Shown: positions 46,819 to 55,902 of the stretch, piece by piece | How positions within the stretch are numbered: the first letter of the stretch is position 1 | Layout: each line of letters opens with the position of its first letter | Origin: Pseudogymnoascus destructans | Lineage: Eukaryota > Ascomycota > Leotiomycetes > Thelebolales > Thelebolaceae | DNA: 64,000 bases | NCBI RefSeq assembly: GCF_001641265.1 | Contig: NW_020167548.1 | Span: forward strand, 281,494 to 345,493 | Direction of reading: 5' to 3' | The notes under the pieces: model-generated | Told to the model about the DNA's origin: nothing | Seen by the model: the letters and a program-made list of their open reading frames with translations, nothing else | Database searches by the model: none | Made by a program: the position numbers and the translations under genes

Positions 46819-48012
46819 ATGAACCGCTCCATCGAACAATCCCTCACATCTCTCCTCCCCCGCCTCACAACCGACCTCCCCTCAGACCTCATCAACCTCG
46901 CCTCCTCCCTCGTCGCGCAATCCCGAAACGTAGCCAGCAACCTCAAGCAAGATGAAGAAATAGGCCGCGCCTACGTCTGCGCTCACATCGCCTGCGAGCG
47001 CCTGAAATCCACCCTCAACCTTCCTCCAATCGAGCCTCGCCCTCCTGTCCCCCCACGCGTCTACACAAAGCTCTACACCTACCTCTCCTCCGCCCTCGCC
47101 GCGCGCCCCCAGCGAACACCCAAGAAGGTCCAGCGCCTCGAAGATGCACAGCCTCCGCCCTCCAATAGCAAAACACCTGCGCGACGCAAGTCAAACCCCG
47201 CCTCGACGACCCCGGCGGGCCTCCCGCTGCCCAGCCGCCCGACGCCGTCAAAGGAGCGCTCGCTAGCCGCGTTTCGCCCGCAAAATAAGAGTCGCAAGTC
47301 GGAGTTGTCACATGGAGGGCGTGGTCGCGAGATAGCGGCATGGATACGGCCTGTGGTGAGGGGGTTGTGCGCGAAGATGGAAGCGAGGGGCGCGACGGCA
47401 CATGTGCTTGCGGGTGTGGGGAGTGTACTGACGCTGCCGACGCCGAAACCGAAAAAGGGGGAAGGGAAGGAGAAGGAGAAGGTTCCGGCGCTGGTGGCGG
47501 CGGTGTATGTCCTGGTGCATACTAGGTTGACTGGGAAAGAGGTTAGTGGGAAGGAGTATGTGGCTCTACGGCGGAGTATTCTTGTGGGGCTGAAGGCTTT
47601 GAGGGTAGATGAGGAGGTGGTGGGGAAGGTTGATAAGGAAGAAGCGGGTGGGAAGGGATGGGAAGGATGGACAGATATTGTGGGGAAGGATGTGGATGCT
47701 TGGCTTATGCAGTTAAGCTCGAAGGGGTGGGTGGGATTGGACTGGTTTGAGAATATTGAGAGCGGTTCAGGTATCGAAGGGCCAGAAACACGTGATGAGC
47801 CGATGGTTTATGCGGAGAACGAGGACGCCGATGAAGACGATGACGGAGAAGAGGAATCGATTATGGGACTAGGAACCATGATGCAGGAACGCGTGGATTA
47901 CCTGAGCGCTAGGAAGAGAGAAGAGTATCAGATCTGGAAAGACGGGATATTGGAGAAAATAGAACAAATCGAGAAGGCAGGGGCTGGGGCCGATGATATG
48001 GATACGACTTAG
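46819..48012 (+). CDS. orc6: Origin recognition complex subunit 6 (397 aa)
   Basis: A single exon. The N-terminal cyclin-like fold shows IEQSLTSLLPRLTTDLPSDL, AQSRNVASNLKQDEEIGRAY and RPPVPPRVYTKLYTYLSSAL, as in fungal Orc6. A Ser/Pro/Lys-rich linker (residues about 105-165) with several SP/TP sites (possible CDK targets) follows. A second helical domain (WIRPVVRGLCAKM; VAAVYVLVHTRLTGKE) comes next, then an acidic C-terminus (DADEDDDGEEE). Orc6 loads MCM helicase at replication origins with ORC1-5. The length fits the fungal family. Confidence 0.85.
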   Translation: MNRSIEQSLTSLLPRLTTDLPSDLINLASSLVAQSRNVASNLKQDEEIGRAYVCAHIACERLKSTLNLPPIEPRPPVPPRVYTKLYTYLSSALAARPQRTPKKVQRLEDAQPPPSNSKTPARRKSNPASTTPAGLPLPSRPTPSKERSLAAFRPQNKSRKSELSHGGRGREIAAWIRPVVRGLCAKMEARGATAHVLAGVGSVLTLPTPKPKKGEGKEKEKVPALVAAVYVLVHTRLTGKEVSGKEYVALRRSILVGLKALRVDEEVVGKVDKEEAGGKGWEGWTDIVGKDVDAWLMQLSSKGWVGLDWFENIESGSGIEGPETRDEPMVYAENEDADEDDDGEEESIMGLGTMMQERVDYLSARKREEYQIWKDGILEKIEQIEKAGAGADDMDTT

Positions 48013-48542
48013 AGTAAGGTCACTTATACGATTTGGCTTGTCAGAATCAAAGATTGGCCAAGGTGTGTTAAGAAATCATTAATACCAAGGTCCACAGCGC
48101 TCAAATTTCCAACTCTGTCGAGCTCCACGAATGAGAAAATTTAGCAAGACTAATACACGACGATTATAGTAGATACACCGTCATTACCACTCTTATACTC
48201 CTCAGATTCTATTTTATTGCAATTACTTGAGTCATATCCCCGCAATAAGCCGAGCGCGTGAAGCATATATCGAAAGTAATGAACTTTTAGTCAGGGGCTA
48301 AACTCTAGCTCGTCGCCGAAACCTCACTGATCATATCTAGTTAATATTAGCCTTCACGCCAGCAGGCGCCGGCCTTGTGTCAAGATGGCACTTATTAAAA
48401 GTAGATACTATCATATTTCTCACCTTTATTTTCATCTTCCTATATTCTTCTTACTACCAGACATCTTTCATATTATTCCTATTGTTTGGCATTCAAAGAC
48501 AACTGATTTTATAACAACCAAGGTCTTAAAAAACCAGTCAAA
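48013..48542. other. Intergenic promoter region
   Basis: AT-rich, with no gene recognised. The last 100 bp are T/C-rich, probably the leader of the secreted protein gene. Confidence 0.45.
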
Positions 48543-49787
48543 ATGCGAGTCTCAACTCTCTGCCGTAGCGTGCCTCTCCTCACCCTCGCACTTACCTCAG
48601 CGATCAAAGCCGCCCACGACGCCATCTCGCAACCTTACCCAGCCACCAAAGACGTACAAAACTCTGAATCCGGCAATACTACCACAGACGACGTCCTCTC
48701 CGCTTCCTCCGGCCACATTCACTACCGCATCAACGGCCCCGGCCAGCTCGCTGTCATATATACCGAGCCAAAATGCCCCCGCCGCCTCAGCGCACAGCAG
48801 CTCTACGTCCCAGGAAACGACACCGATACACCGCCAGAGCTTCTGCAGATCGAGTACTGTTCTGCGCGCTGCATGAACCTCCCCGAGGGCGTCCGCGGAC
48901 AGAGCATCGAGCTCAGTCTTGCAGGTCCTATCATCATCATCGGCGAGAGCCCTGAACGCCCTTATGCGCGCTTATACGAGACGAGTGACTGCAGGGGCGT
49001 TGGGAAAGAGACGTCGATTCGGAAAAGCAAGAATTGGGCCTGTACTGATGTCGAGGATGGCTTTTGGCACCCTGCCCGCGAAGGAGGCTTTGGCAGCTTC
49101 ATGGTCTGGAAGGGGTGCAGATACTTGGAGACGGAGGAGCAGAAGGAGGAGAAGCGGAGAAATGGGAGGTTGAAGAAGGAGCGGGAGAGGGTTAAGGCGG
49201 ATATTGAGAAGAGTAGATGGAAGGCTGCTGACAAGGAGCGCAAGATCCAAAAGGAGGAGGGGAAGATGGAGAGGAAGCTGGAGAAGCAGATCCAGAAGGA
49301 GAGGTTGAAGCAATGGGAAAAGGAGCAGAAGGAGAAGAAGAAGCAGGACAAGCAGGATGAGAAGCAGGAGGAGCGCGAAGAGATACTGCGCGGGAAAGAG
49401 CGCAAAGCTGCTTGGGATGCTAGGAAGGCGCAGCGCAAGAAGGAGATGAAGGCTCAGTTTGAGGAGTGGAGACAGGACCGGCTTATGGAGCTAAAGGAGG
49501 GTGGAGCGAGGAAGAGAGCGGAGCGCAAGGCTCAGCGCCAGAGGGGCAGAGAAGATCGCCAGGCTGAGCTGCTCGAGATGGAGAAGCAGTGGGAACAAGA
49601 TCGCAGGGATAAAGTTATTGAAGACGATAAGGAGTGGGAGGAGCAGCTAGCCAATGAGGCCATTGAGATGGCGAGGGACAAGGAAGAAGAGGAGATGCTG
49701 GAGGTGGCTGAGGTTGCGGCCGGAGAAGAAAAGTTGGCCAAAAGGGGTTCGCATCAATGGACGCCCCAGTGGATCATCGATCAGTAA
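48543..49787 (+). CDS. Secreted Cys-domain / coiled-coil protein (414 aa), unrecognised family
   Basis: A single exon. Signal peptide MRVSTLCRSVPLLTLALTSA. Residues about 60-195 form a domain with seven cysteines (CPRRL, EYCSARC, DCRGVG, WACTD, KGCRYL), able to make disulfides. Residues about 200-395 are a continuous charged coiled coil rich in Glu/Lys/Arg/Gln. Near the end is LAKR, a Kex2-type dibasic site, followed by the 13-residue tail GSHQWTPQWIIDQ. I know no named family with this layout. It may be a cell-wall or extracellular protein. The ATG at 48543 is the first giving a signal peptide. Confidence 0.72.
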   Translation: MRVSTLCRSVPLLTLALTSAIKAAHDAISQPYPATKDVQNSESGNTTTDDVLSASSGHIHYRINGPGQLAVIYTEPKCPRRLSAQQLYVPGNDTDTPPELLQIEYCSARCMNLPEGVRGQSIELSLAGPIIIIGESPERPYARLYETSDCRGVGKETSIRKSKNWACTDVEDGFWHPAREGGFGSFMVWKGCRYLETEEQKEEKRRNGRLKKERERVKADIEKSRWKAADKERKIQKEEGKMERKLEKQIQKERLKQWEKEQKEKKKQDKQDEKQEEREEILRGKERKAAWDARKAQRKKEMKAQFEEWRQDRLMELKEGGARKRAERKAQRQRGREDRQAELLEMEKQWEQDRRDKVIEDDKEWEEQLANEAIEMARDKEEEEMLEVAEVAAGEEKLAKRGSHQWTPQWIIDQ

Positions 49788-50123
49788 AAGCACATGGAAG
49801 TGGATCGGTGTTGACAGCTTCGTTTGAAACTGATAATTTAGATGGGTATCTTTGTTAATTTTTTACTATTTTTTGTTTTTCGCAGCTGGCACCTCTGGAT
49901 CACGGCAAGCTGGACAGGAACGGAACTAGTTCAAGGCCAGCCAGCTGTATGCGATTTCAGTCACAAGTTTTGTTATGGCTTTGCCCGGACAAATAGGGAT
50001 CAGAGTACGGAAGGGATAAATTCTGTTGTTACTATATTATTATAGACTACGAAACTTGTAGTCCGTTTTCTTTACTTGCGCAATACCTCTTTCATGCCAT
50101 GATTAATGACCAGTCTTCTGCAA
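49788..50123. other. Intergenic, no gene recognised
   Basis: Contains T-runs near 49860-49880. It lies between the 3' ends of the secreted-protein gene and the exo-polygalacturonase relic. Confidence 0.4.
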
Positions 50124-50757
50124 TTACAACACGAGGCCTCTCTTCCTGGCCTCGGTCAAGGGCACGCAGGGAACTCCGACGTCAGAGATACCATCGCAAA
50201 TGATCACCGCCTCGCCCTTTGGGCTGTGAAGGTCGATCTCGCTCAGATTGATGTTGTCACAGACAGCGTTGGGGCTGCAAGTAAGCTTGGCGACCGGGCG
50301 TCCGTTCTTGCCGCTCGACATGCCGATGAAGTTCTTGAAGACGATGTCGTGGATGTCGACCCTGGATGGATACTGAGAGCAGATCTCCGGCTTGACATTG
50401 AAGTAGCAAGCATCGAGAACGATGGGCCAAGCAGTGTTGTCAGCGTAGAAGTTCTTGAAGGTGACGTTCTTGATGTATCCGTAGCCGGCGGTTGGGCCAG
50501 CCCATGCCTCAAGACGGGCACCGTCCTAGAAATTGCACTTGTGAGATTTTAGGTTGGTGACAAACCTCAGCGTTCAGCATGATCACGTTCTCGATGTAGG
50601 CGTTCTCTATGTAATCCTTGACGCCTTCATACTGGCCAATGCTGCCCATGGAGATACCGTGGGTGCTGTTGCAGTAGATGTCCGGCCCGTGAAAGGTCAC
50701 ACCATTTACGGCATGCCATTTGCTAGTAATCGCGCGCTTCAACTCGTGTTTACACAT
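50124..50757 (-). pseudogene. Exo-polygalacturonase (GH28), 5'-truncated
   Basis: Minus strand, two exons 50757-50566 and 50525-50124 joined across a 40-bp intron (gtttgt...ttctag). The reading starts inside the beta-helix at VTFHGPDIYCNSTHGISMGS, which holds the conserved His of GH28, then (E)DGARLEAWAGPTAGYGYI, YFNVKPEICSQYPSRVDI, SSGKNGRPVAKLTCSPNAV and VIICDGI, all typical of secreted exo-polygalacturonases. The catalytic NTDG and DD blocks, the signal peptide and the start are missing. Upstream sequence from 50758 is non-coding. The remaining 3' half has no stop or shift, so the truncation is recent or the fragment is still under little decay. Confidence 0.82.
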
Positions 50758-51892
50758 AAGGGTCTTATGTGATACATATCACAGTTGTTCATACATACGA
50801 GTTCATACATACGAGTTCATACATACGAGTGCAGTACCCTGATTCCACCGACTCTCTGTTACTAACTCTGCATGATAGAAAACCTATCAGTTCTACAATG
50901 CTCACCTATGCTCATCTGTGTTTATCTTTGCTCATTTTAACAATACCTTGTCCAACTATAGAATTGGTCACAACCATATAGTCGGACGGTTCTAAGCTGC
51001 AGTGTGAAGCGAGAAACACATGCATTCTACATGTGATGGTGGCACGGGGCGTCAAGTCACTGACCACCGCATCAACCGCATCAGCGACGACGCCGTGCTA
51101 CTATACTGTACCTCCCAGCATTTTGGATCTAGATTTCGGGAGATTTTGCATCTGTCGTGACTATCTGCAGAGTAACCAGGCATTTTTTCCTGTGTTTGGA
51201 ACGGAAACTAATATTGTTCTCTGCTAACAGATGGATATCTAGGCTTGACACGGCCCTGATGTGGGTATGGGGGGACATAAACGAGACATGACAGCGGCGG
51301 CATCGGCAGTTGAAGATCTCCCTTCCATTCGAAGTGAGAAGACGTATTCTTTGCGGCTCCTACGAAAGAAAGTTTAAGATTATGGAGATCCAACAGATCC
51401 CACAATTTCGCGCTGCAAAGAAGGGTCGCCACATCTTGAATCCTCTCGATGTCTTGCCTATTCACGCTTGTTAAATACGGACCGAGAATGCCTCCAGCCG
51501 TTGCCATCCTTACCACCTGGGAGTAAACATCGGCGATCATGCCCCAGGAATGGATGCTGCCGACACATCTTCATGGGTTAGGGTGTGCATGGTGCGACGA
51601 GATAGCACAAAACGCTTCACATGTGACTTCCCCTCCTGCCATCTTGAGCCGTTGTGAGACTGCCCTGCGATGTCGTGAGAGGATCTTAGAGCTAATATAG
51701 CCTCGCGACTGTCCTTTCGGCCCCGTTACCTATCCACGTGGTAGTGATAATGGCGGACTATTATATACTGTAAGGGAACGTTACACGTGGAGACGACTGG
51801 GCGGTATATATCTGACGAGGGAACCCACAGCGGCAGGTAAACCGAATTGTCAAGATAAGCTGGACGGCTCTGAAAAATACCAGAGAGCCAAG
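50758..51892. other. Intergenic region with (gttcatacatacga)3 repeat
   Basis: A 14-bp unit, cgagttcatacata, repeats three times at about 50790-50831. Otherwise no gene is recognised. TATA-like tatata motifs at about 51759-51764 and 51806-51812 precede the NPP1 gene. Confidence 0.5.
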
Positions 51893-52874
51893 ATGGTCGC
51901 CAACTCGATTGCCGCGAGGTGCCTCGGCGTTGCCGCCCTCCTTACCGGAGCCCAGGCCGTCACCACCTTCACCGACGCGCAGCTGAATGCCTATCTCAGC
52001 TCGGGAGGCGTTGACCTAGCTTACGCTTACGCACCGTAAGGGTTCCCTCTGCCCCTCCCACCGCATCTCACACCCCACAGCGTCTTCTTCTTCTCCCAAT
52101 CCCAAAAGCAAGCCCCCACCTATCCCACCTGGGCATTCCGCGGCTCGCCCGACACGCCCGACATCTACGACCTCGCGCACCAGACCATCCCAGCGCCGCA
52201 ATGCCAGTACCCGGACGTTGGTTGCAACAGCCGCAACCCGGGCGTTCCAATCGGCAACCAAGGCCCCCGCTTCCCGGTTTACTTCACCACCAAGAAATGC
52301 AGTGACACCGAGGTGCGCGTCGCGTACAACCTGTACTACCAAAAGGACGGCGCGAAGGTCCTTTTCGTCGACACTGGTCACGAGCATGACTGGGAGCGCG
52401 TTATTGTTATCCACACCCGCGACGCCAGCTCGACGTGGATGCCCACCCGTGCTCTGTACTCTGCGCACAGCGGATACAGCTCCCACGCCTGGAACGACAT
52501 CCAGAACACCCTGACGTAAACTCCCCCCCTCCCCTTATAAGCCAACCCCATTAACACCCCACAGCACCGCAGACGCCGAGGCTGGCAAGGGCCCCGAGCC
52601 CAATGGCCTCCGAGGCCTTGACCACCCCAAGGCGTACGTCTCGTGGTCGAAGCACGCGCACTACCACGACCGCAACACGGGGTGGATCGACGCCATCTCG
52701 CAGTCTACTGAGAACGCGTTCCGTGGCCAGGACTGGTGGAAGTTCGTCGAGAAGCGTGACTTCATCCAGTCGGATATCGACACGGCGGGGGGGAAGGCGC
52801 TGGATGCGGCGAATTGGGGGAGCGCAACTAGTGATCCGGTGATTGTGGAGGATCAGATTTGTACGGCTAGCTGA
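51893..52874 (+). CDS. NPP1-domain (necrosis-inducing-like, NLP) secreted protein (295 aa)
   Basis: Exons 51893-52035, 52081-52515 and 52565-52874; introns of 45 and 49 bp. An N-terminal signal peptide (residues 1-22) precedes an NPP1 domain. The family's signature heptad is at residues 147-153, reading GHEHDWE here instead of the usual GHRHDWE, so the second charged position is reversed. The family is secreted and in several plant-associated fungi and oomycetes damages dicot membranes; many fungal members are non-toxic. Activity of this protein cannot be judged from sequence. The gene is intact. It lies next to the truncated exo-polygalacturonase and 0.8 kb from a retrotransposon nest. Confidence 0.88.
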
Positions 52875-53651
52875 GTGGTTAGTCTGTTGTGAGAGCATGC
52901 GGGAGGAGCCTTATATGTAATTCCTTTATTGCGAGCGTTGCGGGAAAGATAAAATCTATTGTTTTCAAACCTTGCCTTGATGCTCGATGTGACTCCCGTC
53001 CGAACAAGGCCGCAAGTTTTCCCAAATGAATTATAATTATTATTATCTCCGAATGGACGCTGTCCTCCCCCGATTTACACCTACAACTATATTTCCAAAT
53101 TGACAAACTGCTCACAACTTTCCACCCTGGACCCCCAGGGCCCTACCTCCAGTCAATTACGCATTATAACTCCCATCTACATCCATTCCTGCTCCTTTTG
53201 AGCACCCCTAGGTGGTGATGGAGGCCTCAACTCCCTAACGGCCGGATCTAGGCCCCTAAGACAGCGCTTTTACTCGCCCCTAGGAACCACAATCACCATC
53301 CAACCTCGACCGCACTTCTAAGAGACAACAGAAGACACTTAGTACCAACACTGTGCCTCCTCCACGCCTTAGCTTAGGTGAAAGCGCGCCTAACAGTCAT
53401 GAAGCAACAGCAGCCATTAGTAGCCAACTTGATGCCATTGAAAGGGAAGCCAAGATATAGCTATATATGATTTCGATAGCATAGTAGACAAGTTTGTGTC
53501 CTCCTACAAGCTCCTAGAGCATTGCACTTTCGCCTATAGCCTCTGTAACAAGGTAGTTAGCTTTCTCACTGCCTCTCTATATGTAGAAACTTTTAACTAC
53601 ACCCCTATCCACCTTAGAAGCTAGCCCTCACTAGCAGCTACCTCTACAAGG
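52875..53651. other. Transition from gene flank into repeat-derived DNA
   Basis: From about 53130 the sequence changes character, with many stop codons and broken reading frames resembling a decayed retroelement (SLGESAP...AISSQLDAIEREAKI near 53380-53455). No intact gene is seen. Confidence 0.4.
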
Positions 53652-53889
53652 TGTAAGGAAGGCCATCACGTGCCACCACGTGAGGTCCCTTTCATTAGGG
53701 GCCCATAGGGCTCGGTAAAGTAGGGCACAAGGTGCATAGATAAAAGGGGTTGGAGGCCTCGGAAGAAGGCCTCCAGTCAATAGTCGCTGTATTTACGTAG
53801 ACCTATTGTCCTTACGAATACGATACCCCTTTCCTGCCTCTTGACCTGGTTCCCTGGACTCCTGTGAGACCTTGGGCTTACGCGTTACA
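53652..53889 (+). repeat. Candidate 5' LTR of a third Ty3-like element
   Basis: Begins tgtaaggaaggcc and ends gcgttaca, giving TG...CA ends, and is followed after about 40 bp by a gag-like start. A TATA-like gataaaagg lies at 53739. No second copy is present in the window, so the limits are tentative. Confidence 0.4.
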
Positions 53890-53929
53890 ATTCTATTGAC
53901 TCTACCCATATCCAGCCTACTGGGTCAGG

Positions 53930-54132
53930 ATGGCAAGTTTGGAAAGACGGATTACTCGAGCGACCTCGGGGGGAGCGACACCAGCCACCGAGGCCACCGA
54001 GGCAGCTCCAGAACCTACGACCCAAGAAATCGACGACTTGGTGGCCGACCAAGGCGGGCCTCGAAGCTGGCTGACCTTCAGAAGCGAGTGGAAGAAGAGA
54101 GGGCCTACTTCAACACAATGAAGGAAGCCCTA
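53930..54132 (+). pseudogene. gag N-terminal fragment, cut by a family A LTR
   Basis: ATG at 53930 gives MASLERRITRATSGGATP, then a frameshift; the continuing coiled-coil reading KLADLQKRVEEERAYFNTMK resembles gag N-termini of fungal chromoviruses. It stops where an inverted family A LTR begins at 54133. Confidence 0.5.
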
Positions 54133-54235
54133 TGTCATACTGACATTCGTTGCACTCAGTTTGCTATCAAACTCAAGAGCAAACTTGGAAATCCCCTCCT
54201 CAAACCTACAAGTCACTATACATATTTTGGCTTAT
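54133..54235 (-). repeat. Family A LTR fragment, inverted (3' end)
   Basis: Matches the reverse complement of the last ~103 bp of the family A LTR (tgtcatactgacattcg onward), as at 13195. Confidence 0.8.
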
Positions 54236-54764
54236 TGTAATGGTGGGTGCACCAGATGTGAGAATCTAGCCACCCAAGGAAGGGATGAATTTACTAAGAC
54301 AACACACTGTCTTAGAAAACAGAGCCAAAGGGTCGTAGCTTAGACTATTCCACAACGCAGCAATCAGGTGTGTGATGTAGTGAAGTGGTTCAGACAAGTT
54401 GTGTAAGGATGCCTCCTTACACGGGGTACCCTCGGACCCGTAAGACAACGCGGAATAGGCGACATAGTAGTATAGCAGCATAGATGTTCTAGGGTCGGGG
54501 TCGATTCGGGCGGCAGACGGGAGTGGATCTACCGGTACGCTAAGGCCTAGCCGAGTCGGACCCCATTTAGGTACATAAGGGGTAGGAAGCTATAAGCTCC
54601 CCTTTCATCTTTTTTGTATCCTTCGTAGTAGACCTATAGGATAGAATACAGCATCACCTCCGACTCGCACTCCCATATGCACCTACGGAGAGCCGTATTC
54701 CCTGTGTCCTTACAAGTTGCAACAAATGTTGAGTCTGGAAACTCAGGGGTAAGTCAGAGGTTAA
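54236..54764 (+). repeat. Family A LTR fragment, forward (5' part), interrupted
   Basis: Starts tgtaatggtgggtgcacc at 54236, matching 61920 onward, and continues to the sequence aagtcagaggttaa at 54764, apart from a nested solo LTR at 54402-54714. It is then cut by the chromovirus. Confidence 0.82.
54402..54714 (+). repeat. Solo LTR, family C (313 bp), 5-bp duplication agttg
   Basis: Ends tgtaagga and tccttaca form perfect 8-bp inverted repeats. Identical 5-mers agttg lie at 54397-54401 and 54715-54719. The matching empty site, gacaagttgcaacaaatg, is visible in the family A LTR at about 62076-62093, which proves the insertion. No internal domain remains. Confidence 0.95.
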
Positions 54765-55239
54765 TGTAACGCTGACTTCTAAACGATAGAAGACACAGAG
54801 GTTCTCTTGCGTAAAGGTTTACTTATCAGAGGAGGCAGGGGATCAGACACAAAGGCTTCAAGTAACACGTTACTAGTATATAACAAATACTGTATTGAGT
54901 TGAGCACGAAGCTCCTATCTAAGGAAATACTATCTACTTATATAGTGGCGTCGTGCCTAGTGGACTCTTGGGAACTCACTCGAGTCCTCGGAGTCCTGGA
55001 CTCTTAGGACTCTTCTCATCATCCTGCGAGTCCATCACGTGCCTAGTGGACTCCTGGGAACTCACTCGAGTCCTCGGAGTCCTGGACTCTTAGGACTCTT
55101 CTCATCATCCTGCGAGTCCGTCACGTGATACTTTCGGAACTACTATTCCCCGCTGCCCCTCCAGGTACCAGGGCCGGTCTCATGCGACCTCCCTCCTTCC
55201 TGTCCTGTAGTTGGCCAGCCTTCTTGTTCCGTCGTAACA
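54765..55239 (-). repeat. 3' LTR of the chromovirus (475 bp)
   Basis: TG...CA ends (plus strand tgtaacgctgac ... gtcgtaaca). It contains a tandem duplication of about 80 bp (54955-55125) with cacgtg palindromes. Confidence 0.93.
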
Positions 55240-55255
55240 CTCGCTCCCTTCCCCT
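55240..55255 (-). promoter_or_regulatory. Polypurine tract of the chromovirus
   Basis: On the minus strand aggggaagggagcgag directly precedes the 3' LTR; this is where plus-strand DNA synthesis would be primed. Confidence 0.75.
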
Positions 55256-55287
55256 GGGCATTCGTCTCGAATCCTATAAGTAAGTCC

Positions 55288-55902
55288 ATGCCCCCGGGAC
55301 TCTGCTGCTCCTCAGCGAGTCCTTCAACATGCAACATGCCTACTGACACTGCCCGCAAACTCCAGGAACGCAACGATCTTGTCCGTCGAATAAAGAACCA
55401 CGGATACGAACTACCCGAAATGGATTCTTGCTCGAACTGCGTGAGGCGAAACATTACTTGCGTGTCGTCTCCAAATGATTCACGGCGGTGCGCCGAGTGC
55501 GTTCGTCGCAACTTGAAAGAAAAGTGTGACTGTATGGGTCCTGAGCATCCCGACTGGGTGAAGCTCGAACGGGAGGAGGATCGCCTGGATCGCGAAGAGG
55601 AAGAAACCCTTTCGAAGTTACTTCGTCTGCGGAAGCAGAAACGCCTCATCCGGACCCGTGGTAAAGATATGCTCCGGCGAGGTTTGAAAACCCTCGACGA
55701 GCTTGATGCGGCAGAGGAGGCCGAACGTGTGGCTGCTGAGAAGCGTGACGCTGTTGAGGCTGAGGAGCAGGCAGTTAGCGCTGCCTCCTCGTCTGTGACC
55801 GGGACCCTCGCTTCCTCCGATCCACTGGCCTACTCCCCTGCATCTTGGGATCAATGGCTGACGGATGGCGGCGTCGATATTCCTCCAGCAGTTCTTTGCT
55901 GA
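55288..55902 (+). CDS. Antisense cysteine-cluster ORF inside the chromovirus (204 aa or 188 aa)
   Basis: Transcribed opposite to gag-pol, between the 3' LTR and pol, overlapping the last 128 bp of pol. Two in-frame ATGs: 55288 and 55336; the second gives MPTDTARKLQERNDLVRRI. Residues about 50-85 carry a cysteine cluster: CSNCVRRNITC, then RRCAECVRRNLKEKCDC, spaced like a small zinc-binding fold. A coiled coil (LEREEDRLDREEEETLSKLL) and an acidic/Ala-rich tail follow. It is open for 200 codons over a region where pol does not code, so it is not a shadow. I recall similar antisense ORFs in other fungal Ty3 elements, without known function. Confidence 0.7.
   Translation: MPPGLCCSSASPSTCNMPTDTARKLQERNDLVRRIKNHGYELPEMDSCSNCVRRNITCVSSPNDSRRCAECVRRNLKEKCDCMGPEHPDWVKLEREEDRLDREEEETLSKLLRLRKQKRLIRTRGKDMLRRGLKTLDELDAAEEAERVAAEKRDAVEAEEQAVSAASSSVTGTLASSDPLAYSPASWDQWLTDGGVDIPPAVLC

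Noticed and set aside
48385..48876. 163-codon plus-strand frame overlapping the secreted-protein gene
   Set aside because: It runs across the leader and the first exon in another frame; the 48543 frame has a signal peptide and a longer coherent protein.
54807..55007. 66-codon frame repeated at 61330-61650
   Set aside because: It is LTR sequence occurring in both LTRs; no sign of coding.
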